This document shows positions 13,601 through 25,600 of a stretch of DNA of 64,000 nucleotides, one piece after another. Both the position numbers and the translations under genes were made by a program. Every line of letters starts with the position of its first letter. The first letter of the stretch is position 1. The stretch spans positions 87,459,845-87,523,844 of the forward strand of contig NC_087062.1 in the NCBI RefSeq assembly GCF_963678635.1, in the 5' to 3' direction. This DNA is from Symsagittifera roscoffensis (taxonomy: Eukaryota; Xenacoelomorpha; Acoela; Convolutidae). The notes below the pieces were generated by a model. That model searched no databases. It was given only the letters and a program-made list of their open reading frames with translations, and had not been told where the DNA came from.

Positions 13601-16600
13601 CCAAAACGCTTAGGTTCTTTATTTTTCGTCTGTCTGGAACTTCGTCTGACCCCCGACTCTTCGGCGCTTGAATCGTCCGAAACTCCTTGAGGAGGCTCAA
13701 ATGCTGTGTCCTTTTCCGATACTGGTTGGGCATTTCCTCTAAGATCGTCCGCTACTCTTTGGACCCCCCTTTTCAGGAGTTGGTCTGCAAACCTCTCCCA
13801 CTCCGCTGGTGCCAAATTCCTGTTTTGAAATGTGTCTAAGATATCCTCCGGACATGTTTGAGAATCGATACATTTCAGTTTCGTCTTCTGTTTAGTTTTT
13901 AGAGTAGAGCTTGCGTGAACGTCGTTTTTCAATGTCTCCGAATTTGACGTTGATTGTTCCATACTCCGATCAACTGCTATAGCAGTTTGTCCTGTAAGGC
14001 TGTTCTGTTTATCTTGTGTTCTTTTTTCTTTTGTTTACTTATCACCCTTCTTCCTGGCGATCTCTTCCGGCAATTTTGGACCTGCCGACGAACTGGGACC
14101 CGCCGTGGTCGGTTTTGCTCTCTTAATCGCTAAGTTTAGAACCCCTCCAGCGTCCGTATCCTTTGAAGTTACAACTGTTTGACTCTGCTGAAATCGATCT
14201 ATCGGGTTCACAGAATCGGCCTGACCCAATGTCCTCTAGAACTTCAGGGGAACTGATTCTCTGAAATTTCTTAGTTGGCTCCACCGATGGGCTTTTACTT
14301 TCACTCCTCGGTTCCTCGTGTGTCAAAGACGTCCTCGTTTGAGCGATATCCGATTTCCGATATATAGATCCAGTTGTCGCCTTGATCGTTGAATCCGTTT
14401 CAGTCGCTTTTCTGCCCTTCAATTGCTTCGTCAGGGCCTGTCCGCTCTTCCGTAATGGATCCTTTCTCAAGATCGTTTTCGGCAGAGACTTAATGTGTTC
14501 TACTTCTTTATCTTCGATAAACCCCTTTTCCCAGGAGTATATCATCTCCTTTCGTAGCTCAGGGTTTAGTAGTCCGGTCTCGTCAACGATCTGCCTCACG
14601 TCATTTTTTGCAGCATCTCTTCTCTCATGATTCCAGCGGGCGTTCGCCTCCAGTAGTTCCTTAAGGGCCTTGGCTCTTTGACGATCCCTGTCCGAATGCA
14701 CTTGTTGCTTATGCAGCGGACTGGTGTCCCTGCTGAGTTCCCTTTTTCCAACTATCTTTAGATTCTCTCGTGATTGATCAATTCTTCGTTTCAATTGTGA
14801 TGCTGTCAATGCCGATCGTTCCAAGTGTTGTTTTTCCAAATAGTCAGAATTGTTTATAAACTTATCCCTTAAAATTATAAATTCGTTTTTTGGTAGTCTG
14901 CCAAAGTGTGCTTGAAATGGAGATACTTGTATCGTTTTCTGCTTGTTCCACCGTAAATCTCGCTTTATGGTACTAAGACATAATTTGATCGATTTATTGT
15001 TTTCTTCTAGCAACAATACCCCCAATCTTCTCTTTATGGTTTGAATTGTTCGTTCTACTAAGCCGCAACCTCGATGGTCCCCCACGGGACAGAATTTTTG
15101 TTCGATGTTAAGGTCCGTACAAAACTTTTTTTTAAGTGTTTTCCCCTTAAATCCTGAAATTTGGTCGGAGCGTATTGATTCCGGAATGCCATGTGTGTCT
15201 ATATAGGATCTCAAGAATTTCACCGTACACTTCCCGCTTGTGGATTTCGTAACTTTCACCGACGGGAATTTTGAGAATCTATCTATAGCTACTAGGAGCT
15301 AGATCTTTTTCCCTCTGTGGTTTTCTAATGGTCCCGCGTAATCTAATTGTACTTCCTGACCTGGCTGCGTGAGCAGTGACAGTGGTTTTGACGCATTTTT
15401 TGGAATAAGGTATTTTACATTCTTACCATATCTGGTGCAACTACGACACTCTTCCGCTAGATTCACTGTGTCTTTGTTCATATGCGGCCACCACAAGTAT
15501 TGTGACACTCCTAACATAGCCTCTTGGTTCGGATGTCCTCGGTGAGTCCTTTTAAGTACAGATTGTCTCAATTGAAGGGGAACCGCTAGTCGATTGTTCA
15601 CCAAGATGCAATCATCTTGCACCGCCATCTGTGACCACAATGGGTTCGTGTAGGGTCCCATCAACTCGAAGCCCTGTTTATCTCCTCTCTCTATTTCTAG
15701 TCTGAGGCAATCCATCCAGGTATCTTCAGTTGTCAATTTGGCCAGTAAAATTGTATCGAACAATTTCGATAAGTTGTCTAGTGCCTCCTCTTGTTGCTGC
15801 TTCTGCAGTTTCGGTTTGCTGGATGGCTTAGTTGGTTCGATGGCACATACCTCTTGATCGCTTTCGATGTCTTCTGCGGTTGTCAGATCCACCTCAATTA
15901 CTTGCACTTCACTCAATCTTCTCCCATTCGACGTAGCTGGTGTTATGCTGATTGGTCCTTGACTTTCTTCTGGAATGTCTCTAGTTTCCTCTGTGTAGGC
16001 CACTAACTCCCTGTTAATGCTCCCCGGTATGTTTGGTTCTCCCCCAACCAGCTGCCAGAACGAAAGTAGCCTCTCTGTTGTTCTGGTTGGAGTTGCCATT
16101 TAACTCGTGATGGGTTTCTTGTCTCACTGTCCGAACTATCTCTATTTTTCCTGCCTCCGCGAATTATCTTCCTTGTGCGTTGTAATGTTTCCGTGACTTC
16201 CTCTTCTTCAGAGAACTCGTTTGTATTCGACATTGAACAGTTCCATTTTGGGTCCAGAATGCTCTCTTCTCTTTAGTTATTGCGCCAGTCCTGTGGTGTA
16301 TCAGACCACCAGTCGTAAGATCGATTGAATTTTTCTGACATCTCGTTCCTCGAGTCTGTTTTTTCTCTATTCTGAATTTTGGAAACTATTTTCTCTGGGT
16401 ACGACTGTTTGCTGAGTTGACTTGACAAAAAATGATTGGTTTCTGTTGAAATGTTGTGTTTAGCTGTTTTGGCAGTCGTGAAAATTGTTTTTTCTCGTTC
16501 CGGTCGAGCTTTGTTCGTTTTTGACCGTTTTGGTTGTCATGGCAACCATTAATCGGTGACTGTTTCGCAACATTCCTTCTAGAACATACTAGAACGTTTT

Positions 16601-19600
16601 CGTTCCGGTCGAGCGACCCAATGCGACCCCCAGTCTAATGCTTCATGAAACGAGGTTATTGTTGCCACTACAAACTTTTCGTCTAATTCTGATTCCGGCC
16701 AAGGATCATTAAAAGGATCACGCGATAATTAGTCAACTATACCCATGTCCCTCCCCGGAAGATGAACTATTTTAAATTGATATGGCAACAATCGATCGAC
16801 CCACCGGGTCAAACGAGATTGATAGGTCTTATTAGACTTATTACCATCTAATGCTGATGTGAGTGCTTTGTGATCTGTTGCAATGATAAATGGTTTGCCT
16901 AAGAGGTAATGTTTGTATCTGTCTACTGCCCAAACAACTGCCAGTAGCTCCAATTTGTTTGTTGAATATCTTTTTTTCTTGTGAATTTAAATACCGGGAT
17001 GCGAATGAGATTGAAACCCACAAACTTTCCTCTTTTTGTTGTTCCAACGTAGCTCCCAAGCCATCATGGCTTGCATCACACTTAACTCTTGTTTCTCGGT
17101 TAGCGTCGTAGTAGTGTACTTTTGTAATGTTCGCTACTGCTGTTTTTATGGCATCAAATACCACAGTGTCTTCATTCCCCCAGTCGAACTTTTTTACTGG
17201 GAACTTCATCTTTTTCAACTTTTTCTTTTGATTCTCTTCTTTGAGAAGTGGCCTCAGTTTCTCAGTTAAACTTGCCGCGTTGGGTATAAATTTCGTTAGA
17301 TGATTTATGCTGCCCAGAAATGATCTTAAATGTTTAAGTGATTTCGATGGGTTTAAATTTAGGATCGCTTCCGTTTTGGTAAATTTTGGACTGACCCCTG
17401 ATTCTGAAAGGTGATGTCCCAACCAATTCACCTGTTGTTTGAAAAATGCACATTTCGATATTTTCAATGCCAGTTTTTCATCATCCAATTTCTTAAAAAC
17501 CGTTTCCACCAATTTTCCATGTTCGATTTCATTGCCCTTTGACACGATATGAATGTCATCCAGAAAACAAAATGTGTTCTTGGCGTGATTGATAGTTCAT
17601 TCTATGGCTTTTTGGAATTCAGCTTGCATGTCAGCTAATCCAAAAAACCCTGTAAGAAATCTATATGTCCCGGTAGCCTTTCCGCCGACCATATTAAAGT
17701 TACACTTTTTAGCTGTATCTGCAGCCAATTTTAATTGACTATACGCGTACTTTAAGTCTAACACCGTAAAAAAAATGTGCCACTTTTGATTTCAGTAACA
17801 ATTTGACTTACTCCATCGATGAATTCATCGACGTTGGGTATTTGGTACTTATTTTTGAACAGTTGTCTATTTATTGGTTTCGCGTCCATCGCCAATTTTA
17901 TCGAATCGTCATTTTTTACTGTTATCACAATCGGGGCAATAAAGCAATCGCTCGCACATTTGTCAAGCTTTGTGATATGACCTTCTGTCAACAGTTTTTC
18001 AATCTCTTTGCCAATTTTATCCTGTATATGAATTGGAATTCTTCTCCCCTTTTCTTGAATTGGACATCGGGGGTACTTAAATTTCGAACTTACAATGTGG
18101 TTTTGGTTTTTTGAATTTCCTTGTCTTTCAAATAAATTTCTGAGTTTATTGAAAAATATTTTCTTTCCAACCTTCCGACTGCTCGTACATGAGCTCTTCA
18201 AAACTGGTAAGTTCTTTTGGAGCTGGTTTTTGTGTAGTAACTATCCCCACTTGTCCTTGTAGATCTAAACCCATTATGCATCTGGTCTTACGTTCTGTCA
18301 CAAGAAATGTAGCACCTATCGCTTCCCAGCCTGCCGACCGAAGATTCGTCTTCAACGCCCCTAATATGCAGATCGATTGTTTGTTGTAATCGACTAATTT
18401 TGTACGTAAATTCAGTTTTTCCGAAGGAATGAATCTTACTTTGCTTGATTTGTCCATTATTTCCCTTGCCGTCGCCCAATTTAGGAAAGAGACTGGGCTT
18501 CCAGTATCCACCGTCAATTGTATTATTTGGTTACCTATTCGTACCATAGCCTTTATTGATTTTACTCTTTTTAGCTTTGGGTCTCGAATTGAGTCGATTT
18601 TCTGGACTTGTATCATCTCTCCATTTGATTTCTTCCTAGTTTCACTGCTTCGGTTTTTCACATATTTTGAGATTCTTTCGTTCTCGGTCTGATGTGTTTG
18701 TATTGACATTACTCCAAAATCGCTACTTGACCCAAAGTTTTCGCTTATCTGATCACATTCCTCTTCGATTCTTCCGCAACCTCACTTACTTGTTGAGATC
18801 TACACATTTTTGCAAAATGATTGGGTTTACCACAATTCTTACAAGTTTTTCCCATCGCGGAACATTTTTTCAATTGTCCCTGATCAAATATTCTTCCACA
18901 TCTGTTGCATGGTTTTGCTTTCATGTTAGAATTTTTGTTTTTGTTCTGTCGTTTATTTGTTTCCCTTTTGTTATATTGATTCTTTGTTGTTCCTGACGAA
19001 TTCCTAACTGTCATCACAGGTTCTTGTTTTATTCTCACTCCAGAGTTATAGTTGTTACTTGTTCCTCCTGTTGCCGCAGCATTTGTCTTTTGAAATGCCA
19101 TTGTAGTTAATTTACTATGTTCGAATTTTATTGCCCTCTTCAGAACTTCTTCTGGATCTAGAGTTTCAAATGTCAACGTGTCCTGTAATGTCATGTTTTT
19201 CATTTTTCAAATGAATAGATCACGGACTATCTCGCTTTTCAATGTTTCCAATTCTGATTGAGCTGCTTGCGCAGTTAGCGCTGCATGAAATGCCTCCAGT
19301 GATTCCCCGGATTCTTGCATTCGTGTGAACAATTTATATCTTTCATATGTTACACATTTTACCTTTTGGAACGAGACTTCTGCAAGTTCTGTGATATCCC
19401 TGAACGACATTTTGGATATTTCGACATGTGGACTCTTCTGTAGAAATCGTTTCGTTCCCTCTGTACCAAGTGACAGAAATATTCTGGATACCAATTTCTT
19501 TTGCACTTTGTTGTAGAAAACCTTGTGACCAAATCTTGGGCCTCTTGTTCTTCTCTCTTCATTTTCCAGCATTACTCTATCACTTGCTAACTTATTTCTA

Positions 19601-22600
19601 AGATTCCTAGCAGTCGTCGCAGCTTCAGTCTCTCCCTCTCGTCGTGTTTCTGGTCGAGGAGGTGGTCCTTCTAATATGTACTTTGGTGCTTCTAATATAA
19701 CCTCTGGATTTACGTTTTCTTTCACAGTTACTGCCATTAGAAGTTGTTCAAACCAGATTTTAAACTGCCACGGAGGGTCTAAATTTGCTGGCGCCCAAAA
19801 TACGGGTATTCCCATATCCGTCCAATTTTCCTGAGCTGCAAATCCTGCTGGCTGCGCCAAGTGATATCCTATGCGGTATCTTGGGAAAACTAATGATAAT
19901 TCAATAATGTATTCGGAAGTATTGAATTAAGTTTTCTTTTTCTTTCTTTTGAATTAGTTACTGAGAGATAAATCAGAATCGAAAACTCTGAGTTCTCAAC
20001 CGTGTGTCAATGTCATTTCGCACAGTGACCTTGAACACACCATAATGATAATAACTATACCACCGCAGGTTGGTAGTACATAAATCAATTACTGCTAATG
20101 CAGTAGCAGTATGGCACTACTTTACGGGTCGGAAAATCTTAACTTGATTTAATTCAATAAAGCGGGGAAAATGTTGTAAGTTGGTCCATTTTTTTCAGTC
20201 TAGCAAGTTGAAGGACATGATTCAAGATCAGCACGCTCAAATCATGAAGTTGCACCTTGACCTTGAGGTCATCAGAGGTCAGAAGCAACACAGTCTCTTC
20301 CACGACCCCAACCGAAAGACGATCACATCAGCCGCTGACCACGAACTGAGACGACTACTGTCGGAAATCGAGGCTCTGAAGAACACCAGCCGAATGAAAA
20401 ACTCAGCACGGGAATCGGAGATCGCAAAGCTAAAAGACAATTTCCAACTTTTAGAGCAAGAACTGCGCGATGAAATTGAAGAGCGGGACCGCAAGACGAA
20501 AGAGTTCGAGAGAGCGGAGAAGGAGAGATTTGACAACTCAAGCAAGGCTTTCGAAGAGACTATTTTCAATCAGGAAACAATGATCAAAAAGTAAGTCTGT
20601 TTAAAAAATAATCCACAATTTGTTTTTGTTTTCGAACATCTTCAATATTGATTTTATACATATTTTTGCAGTCTCAAAAACAACATTTGTTCCTATAACT
20701 CGATTTATTTAAATATATTTAACTAAATATAAAATATAACTTAAAAAGTACGAAAACACTGCTAAACAGAATCAAGCATTTCACTCGCAGAGCTAAGACT
20801 ACTTGTGATATGCTATGCGGTATCTTGGGAAAACTAGTGATAATTCAATAATGTATTCGGAAGTATTGAATTAAGTTTTCTTTTTCTTTCTTTTGAATTA
20901 GTTACTGAGAGATAAATCAGAATCGAAAACTCAGCCGTTCTCAACCGTGTGTCAATGTCATTTCACAAAGTGACCTTGAACACACCATAATGTTAATAAC
21001 TATACCACCACACTTTGGTACTACATAAATCAATTACTGCTAATGCAGTAGCAGTATGACATCCCCCCTCGAGAGGAAATAAATTATTCAATATAAATGG
21101 AATAATTTATGTTAAAAAGAGTTTGGATTTTTGTAAGATTAGTCATTCCCTAATTTTCTTCAAGTTCTATTCTCCAGCACGCATTCCAGTCCACTCTTTT
21201 GTCCAACGTTGCATAACCGAATTTTCGCCGGAATAAATGTCGCTCTAACATTCGTAGTTTCGACTCTACGGCCGATCACTTCGTTCTTGGAAGTCTGTTA
21301 GCCTCTTCCGGTTTTTTTTGGAGTGCCGCCTTGAGTAGTGCCCCCTGACAGTTCCTCTGAAATTTCTTTAATGGAATGTTTTTATTGGATCGCCAAAACG
21401 CTTAGGTTCTTTATTTTTCGTCTGTCTGGAACTTCGTCTGACCCCCGACTCTTCGGCGCTTGAATCGTCCGAAACTCCTTGAGGAGGCTCAAATGCTGTG
21501 TCCTTTTCCGATACTGGTTGGGCATTTCCTCTAAGATCGTCCGCTACTCTTTGGACCCCCCTTTTCAGGAGTTGGTCTGCAAACCTCTCCCACTCCGCTG
21601 GTGCCAAATTCCTGTTTTGAAATGTGTCTAAGATATCCTCCGGACATGTTTGAGAATCGATACATTTCAGTTTCGTCTTCTGTTTAGTTTTTAGAGTAGA
21701 GCTTGCGTGAACGTCGTTTTTCAATGTCTCCGAATTTGACGTTGATTGTTCCATACTCCGATCAACTGCTATAGCAGTTTGTCCTGTAAGGCTGTTCTGT
21801 TTATCTTGTGTTCTTTTTTCTTTTGTTTACTTATCACCCTTCTTCCTGGCGATCTCTTCCGGCAATTTTGGACCTGCCGACGAACTGGGACCCGCCGTGG
21901 TCGGTTTTGCTCTCTTAATCGCTAAGTTTAGAACCCCTCCAGCGTCCGTATCCTTTGAAGTTACAACTGTTTGACTCTGCTGAAATCAATCTATCGGGTT
22001 CACAGAATCGGCCTGACCCAATGTCCTCTAGAACTTCAGGGGAACTGATTCTCTGAAATTTCTTAGTTGGCTCCACCGATGGGCTTTTACTTTCACTCCT
22101 CGGTTCCTCGTGTGTCAAAGACGTCCTCGTTTGAGCGATATCCGATTTCCGATATATAGATCCAGTTGTCGCCTTGATCGTTGAATCCGTTTCAGTCGCT
22201 TTTCTGCCCTTCAATTGCTTCGTCAGGGCCTGTCCGCTCTTCCGTAATGGATCCTTTCTCAAGATCGTTTTCGGCAGAGACTTAATGTGTTCTACTTCTT
22301 TATCTTCGATAAACCCCTTTTCCCAGGAGTATATCATCTCCTTTCGTAGCTCAGGGTTTAGTAGTCCGGTCTCGTCAACGATCTGCCTCACGTCATTTTT
22401 TGCAGCATCTCTTCTCTCATGATTCCAGCGGGCGTTCGCCTCCAGTAGTTCCTTAAGGGCCTTGGCTCTTTGACGATCCCTGTCCGAATGCACTTGTTGC
22501 TTATGCAGCGGACTGGTGTCCCTGCTGAGTTCCCTTTTTCCAACTATCTTTAGATTCTCTCGTGATTGATCAATTCTTCGTTTCAATTGTGATGCTGTCA

Positions 22601-25600
22601 ATGCCGATCGTTCCAAGTGTTGTTTTTCCAAATAGTCAGAATTGTTTATAAACTTATCCCTTAAAATTATAAATTCGTTTTTTGGTAGTCTGCCAAAGTG
22701 TGCTTGAAATGGAGATACTTGTATCGTTTTCTGCTTGTTCCACCGTAAATCTCGCTTTATGGTACTAAGACATAATTTGATCGATTTATTGTTTTCTTCT
22801 AGCAACAATACCCCCAATCTTCTCTTTATGGTTTGAATTGTTCGTTCTACTAAGCCGCAACCTCGATGGTCCCCCACGGGACAGAATTTTTGTTCGATGT
22901 TAAGGTCCGTACAAAACTTTTTTTTAAGTGTTTTCCCCTTAAATCCTGAAATTTGGTCGGAGCGTATTGATTCCGGAATGCCATGTGTGTCTATATAGGA
23001 TCTCAAGAATTTCACCGTACACTTCCCGCTTGTGGATTTCGTAACTTTCACCGACGGGAATTTTGAGAATCTATCTATAGCTACTAGGAGCTAGATCTTT
23101 TTCCCTCTGTGGTTTTCTAATGGTCTCGCGTAATCTAATTGTACTTCCTGACCTGGCTGCGTGAGCAGTGACAGTGGTTTTGACGCATTTTTTGGAATAA
23201 GGTATTTTACATTCTTACCATATCTGGTGCAACTACGACACTCTTCCGCTAGATTCACTGTGTCTTTGTTCATATGCGGCCACCACAAGTATTGTGACAT
23301 TCCTAACATAGCCTCTTGGTTCGGATGTCCTCGGTGAGTCCTTTTAAGTACAGATTGTCTCAATTGAAGGGGAACCGCTAGTCGATTGTTCACCAAGATG
23401 CAATCATCTTGCACCGCCATCTGTGACCACAATGGGTTCGTGTAGGGTCCCATCAACTCGAAGCCCTGTTTATCTCCTCTCTCTATTTCTAGTCTGAGGC
23501 AATCCATCCAGGAATCTTCAGTTGTCAATTTGGCCAGTAAAATTTTATCGAACAATTTCGATAAGTTGTCTAGTGCCTCCTCTTGTTGCTGCTTCTGCAG
23601 TTTCGGTTTGCTGGATGGCTTAGTTGGTTCGATGGCACATACCTCTTGATCGCTTTCGATGTCTTCTGCGGTTGTCAGATCCACCTCAATTACTTGCACT
23701 TCACTCAATCTTCTCCCATTCGACGTAGCTGGTGTTATGCTGATTGGTCCTTGACTTTCTTCTGGAATGTCTCTAGTTTCCTCTGTGTAGGCCACTAACT
23801 CCCTGTTAATGCTCCCCGGTATGTTTGGTTCTCCCCCAACCAGCTGCCAGAACGAAAGTAGCCTCTCTGTTGTTCTGGTTGGAGTTGCCATTTAACTCGT
23901 GATGGGTTTCTTGTCTCACTGTCCGAACTATCTCTATTTTTCCTGCCTCCGCGAATTATCTTCCTTGTGCGTTGTAATGTTTCCGTGACTTCCTCTTCTT
24001 CAGAGAACTCGTTTGTATTCGACATTGAACAGTTCCATTTTGGGTCCAGAATGCTCTCTTCTCTTTAGTTATTGCGCCAGTCCTGTGGTGTATCAGACCA
24101 CCAGTCGTAAGATCGATTGAATTTTTCTGACATCTCGTTCCTCGAGTCTGTTTTTTCTCTATTCTGAATTTTGGAAACTATTTTCTCTGGGTACGACTGT
24201 TTGCTGAGTTGACTTGACAAAAAATGATTGGTTTCTGTTGAAATGTTGTGTTTAGCTGTTTTGGCAGTCGTGAAAATTGTTTTTTCTCGTTCCGGTCGAG
24301 CTTTGTTCGTTTTTGACCGTTTTGGTTGTCATGGCAACCATTAATCGGTGACTGTTTCGCAACATTCCTTCTAGAACATACTAGAACGTTTTCGTTCCGG
24401 TCGAGCGACCCAATGCGACCCCCAGTCTAATGCTTCATGAAACGAGGTTATTGTTGCCACTACAAACTTTTCGTCTAATTCTGATTCCGGCCAAGGATCA
24501 TTAAAAGGATCACGCGATAATTAGTCAACTATACCCATGTCCCTCCCCGGAAGATGAACTATTTTAAATTGATATGGCAACAATCGATCGACCCACCGGG
24601 TCAAACGAGATTGATAGGTCTTATTAGACTTATTACCATCTAATGCTGATGTGAGTGCTTTGTGATCTGTTGCAATGATAAATGGTTTGCCTAAGAGGTA
24701 ATGTTTGTATCTGTCTACTGCCCAAACAACTGCCAGTAGCTCCAATTTGTTTGTTGAATATCTTTTTTTCTTGTGAATTTAAATACCGGGATGCGAATGA
24801 GATTGAAACCCACAAACTTTCCTCTTTTTGTTGTTCCAACGTAGCTCCCAAGCCATCATGGCTTGCATCACACTGAACTCTTGTTTCTCGGTTAGCGTCG
24901 TAGTAGTGTACTTTTGTAATGTTCGCTACTGCTGTTTTTATGGCATCAAATACCACAGTGTCTTCATTCCCCCAGTCGAACTTTTTTACTGGGAACTTCA
25001 TCTTTTTCAACTTTTTCTTTTGATTCTCTTCTTTGAGAAGTGGCCTCAGTTTCTCAGTTAAACTTGCCGCGTTGGGTATAAATTTCGTTAGATGATTTAT
25101 GCTGCCCAGAAATGATCTTAAATGTTTAAGTGATTTCGATGGGTTTAAATTTAGGATCGCTTCCGTTTTGGTAAATTTTGGACTGACCCCTGATTCTGAA
25201 AGGTGATGTCCCAACCAATTCACCTGTTGTTTGAAAAATGCACATTTCGATATTTTCAATGCCAGTTTTTCATCATCCAATTTCTTAAAAACCGTTTCCA
25301 CCAATTTTCCATGTTCGATTTCATTGCCCTTTGACACGATATGAATGTCATCCAGAAAACAAAATGTGTTCTTGGCGTGATTGATAGTTCATTCTATGGC
25401 TTTTTGGAATTCAGCTTGCATGTCAGCTAATCCAAAAAACCCTGTAAGAAATCTATATGTCCCGGTAGCCTTTCCGCCGACCATATTAAAGTTACACTTT
25501 TTAGCTGTATCTGCAGCCAATTTTAATTGACTATACGCGTACTTTAAGTCTAACACCGTAAAAAAAATGTGCCACTTTTGATTTCAGTAACAATTTGACT

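Larger units (their letters stand above)
13012..20116 (-). mobile_element. Ty3/gypsy-type LTR retroelement, copy 1 (broken)
   Basis: A 7,105-bp element in reverse orientation to the host gene, in intron 1. LTRs of about 257 bp lie at both ends, and the 5-bp target duplication CTACT sits at 13007-13011 and 20117-20121. Domain order along the - strand is gag, zinc knuckle, protease, reverse transcriptase, RNase H, integrase, which places it with Ty3/gypsy (Metaviridae). No envelope-like frame is seen. The coding part is interrupted by several nonsense codons and frame changes, so it cannot act on its own as written. The two LTRs differ at roughly 6% of sites, pointing to an old insertion. Confidence 0.93.
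12961..20752 (+). repeat. Tandem segmental duplication, unit 1 (7,792 bp)
   Basis: This unit is repeated head-to-tail at 20753-28544. It contains 51 bp of old intron, the LTR retroelement with its target duplication, and exon 2a with both splice sites and about 160 bp of the following intron. About a dozen single-base differences separate the units, roughly 0.2%. The flanks share short A-rich homology: GAAAAACACTG before unit 1 and CAAAAAACTG after unit 2. Confidence 0.93.

Noticed and set aside
14382-14630. Open frames on the + strand inside the retroelement
   Set aside because: They are antisense shadows of the integrase and gag-pol frames.
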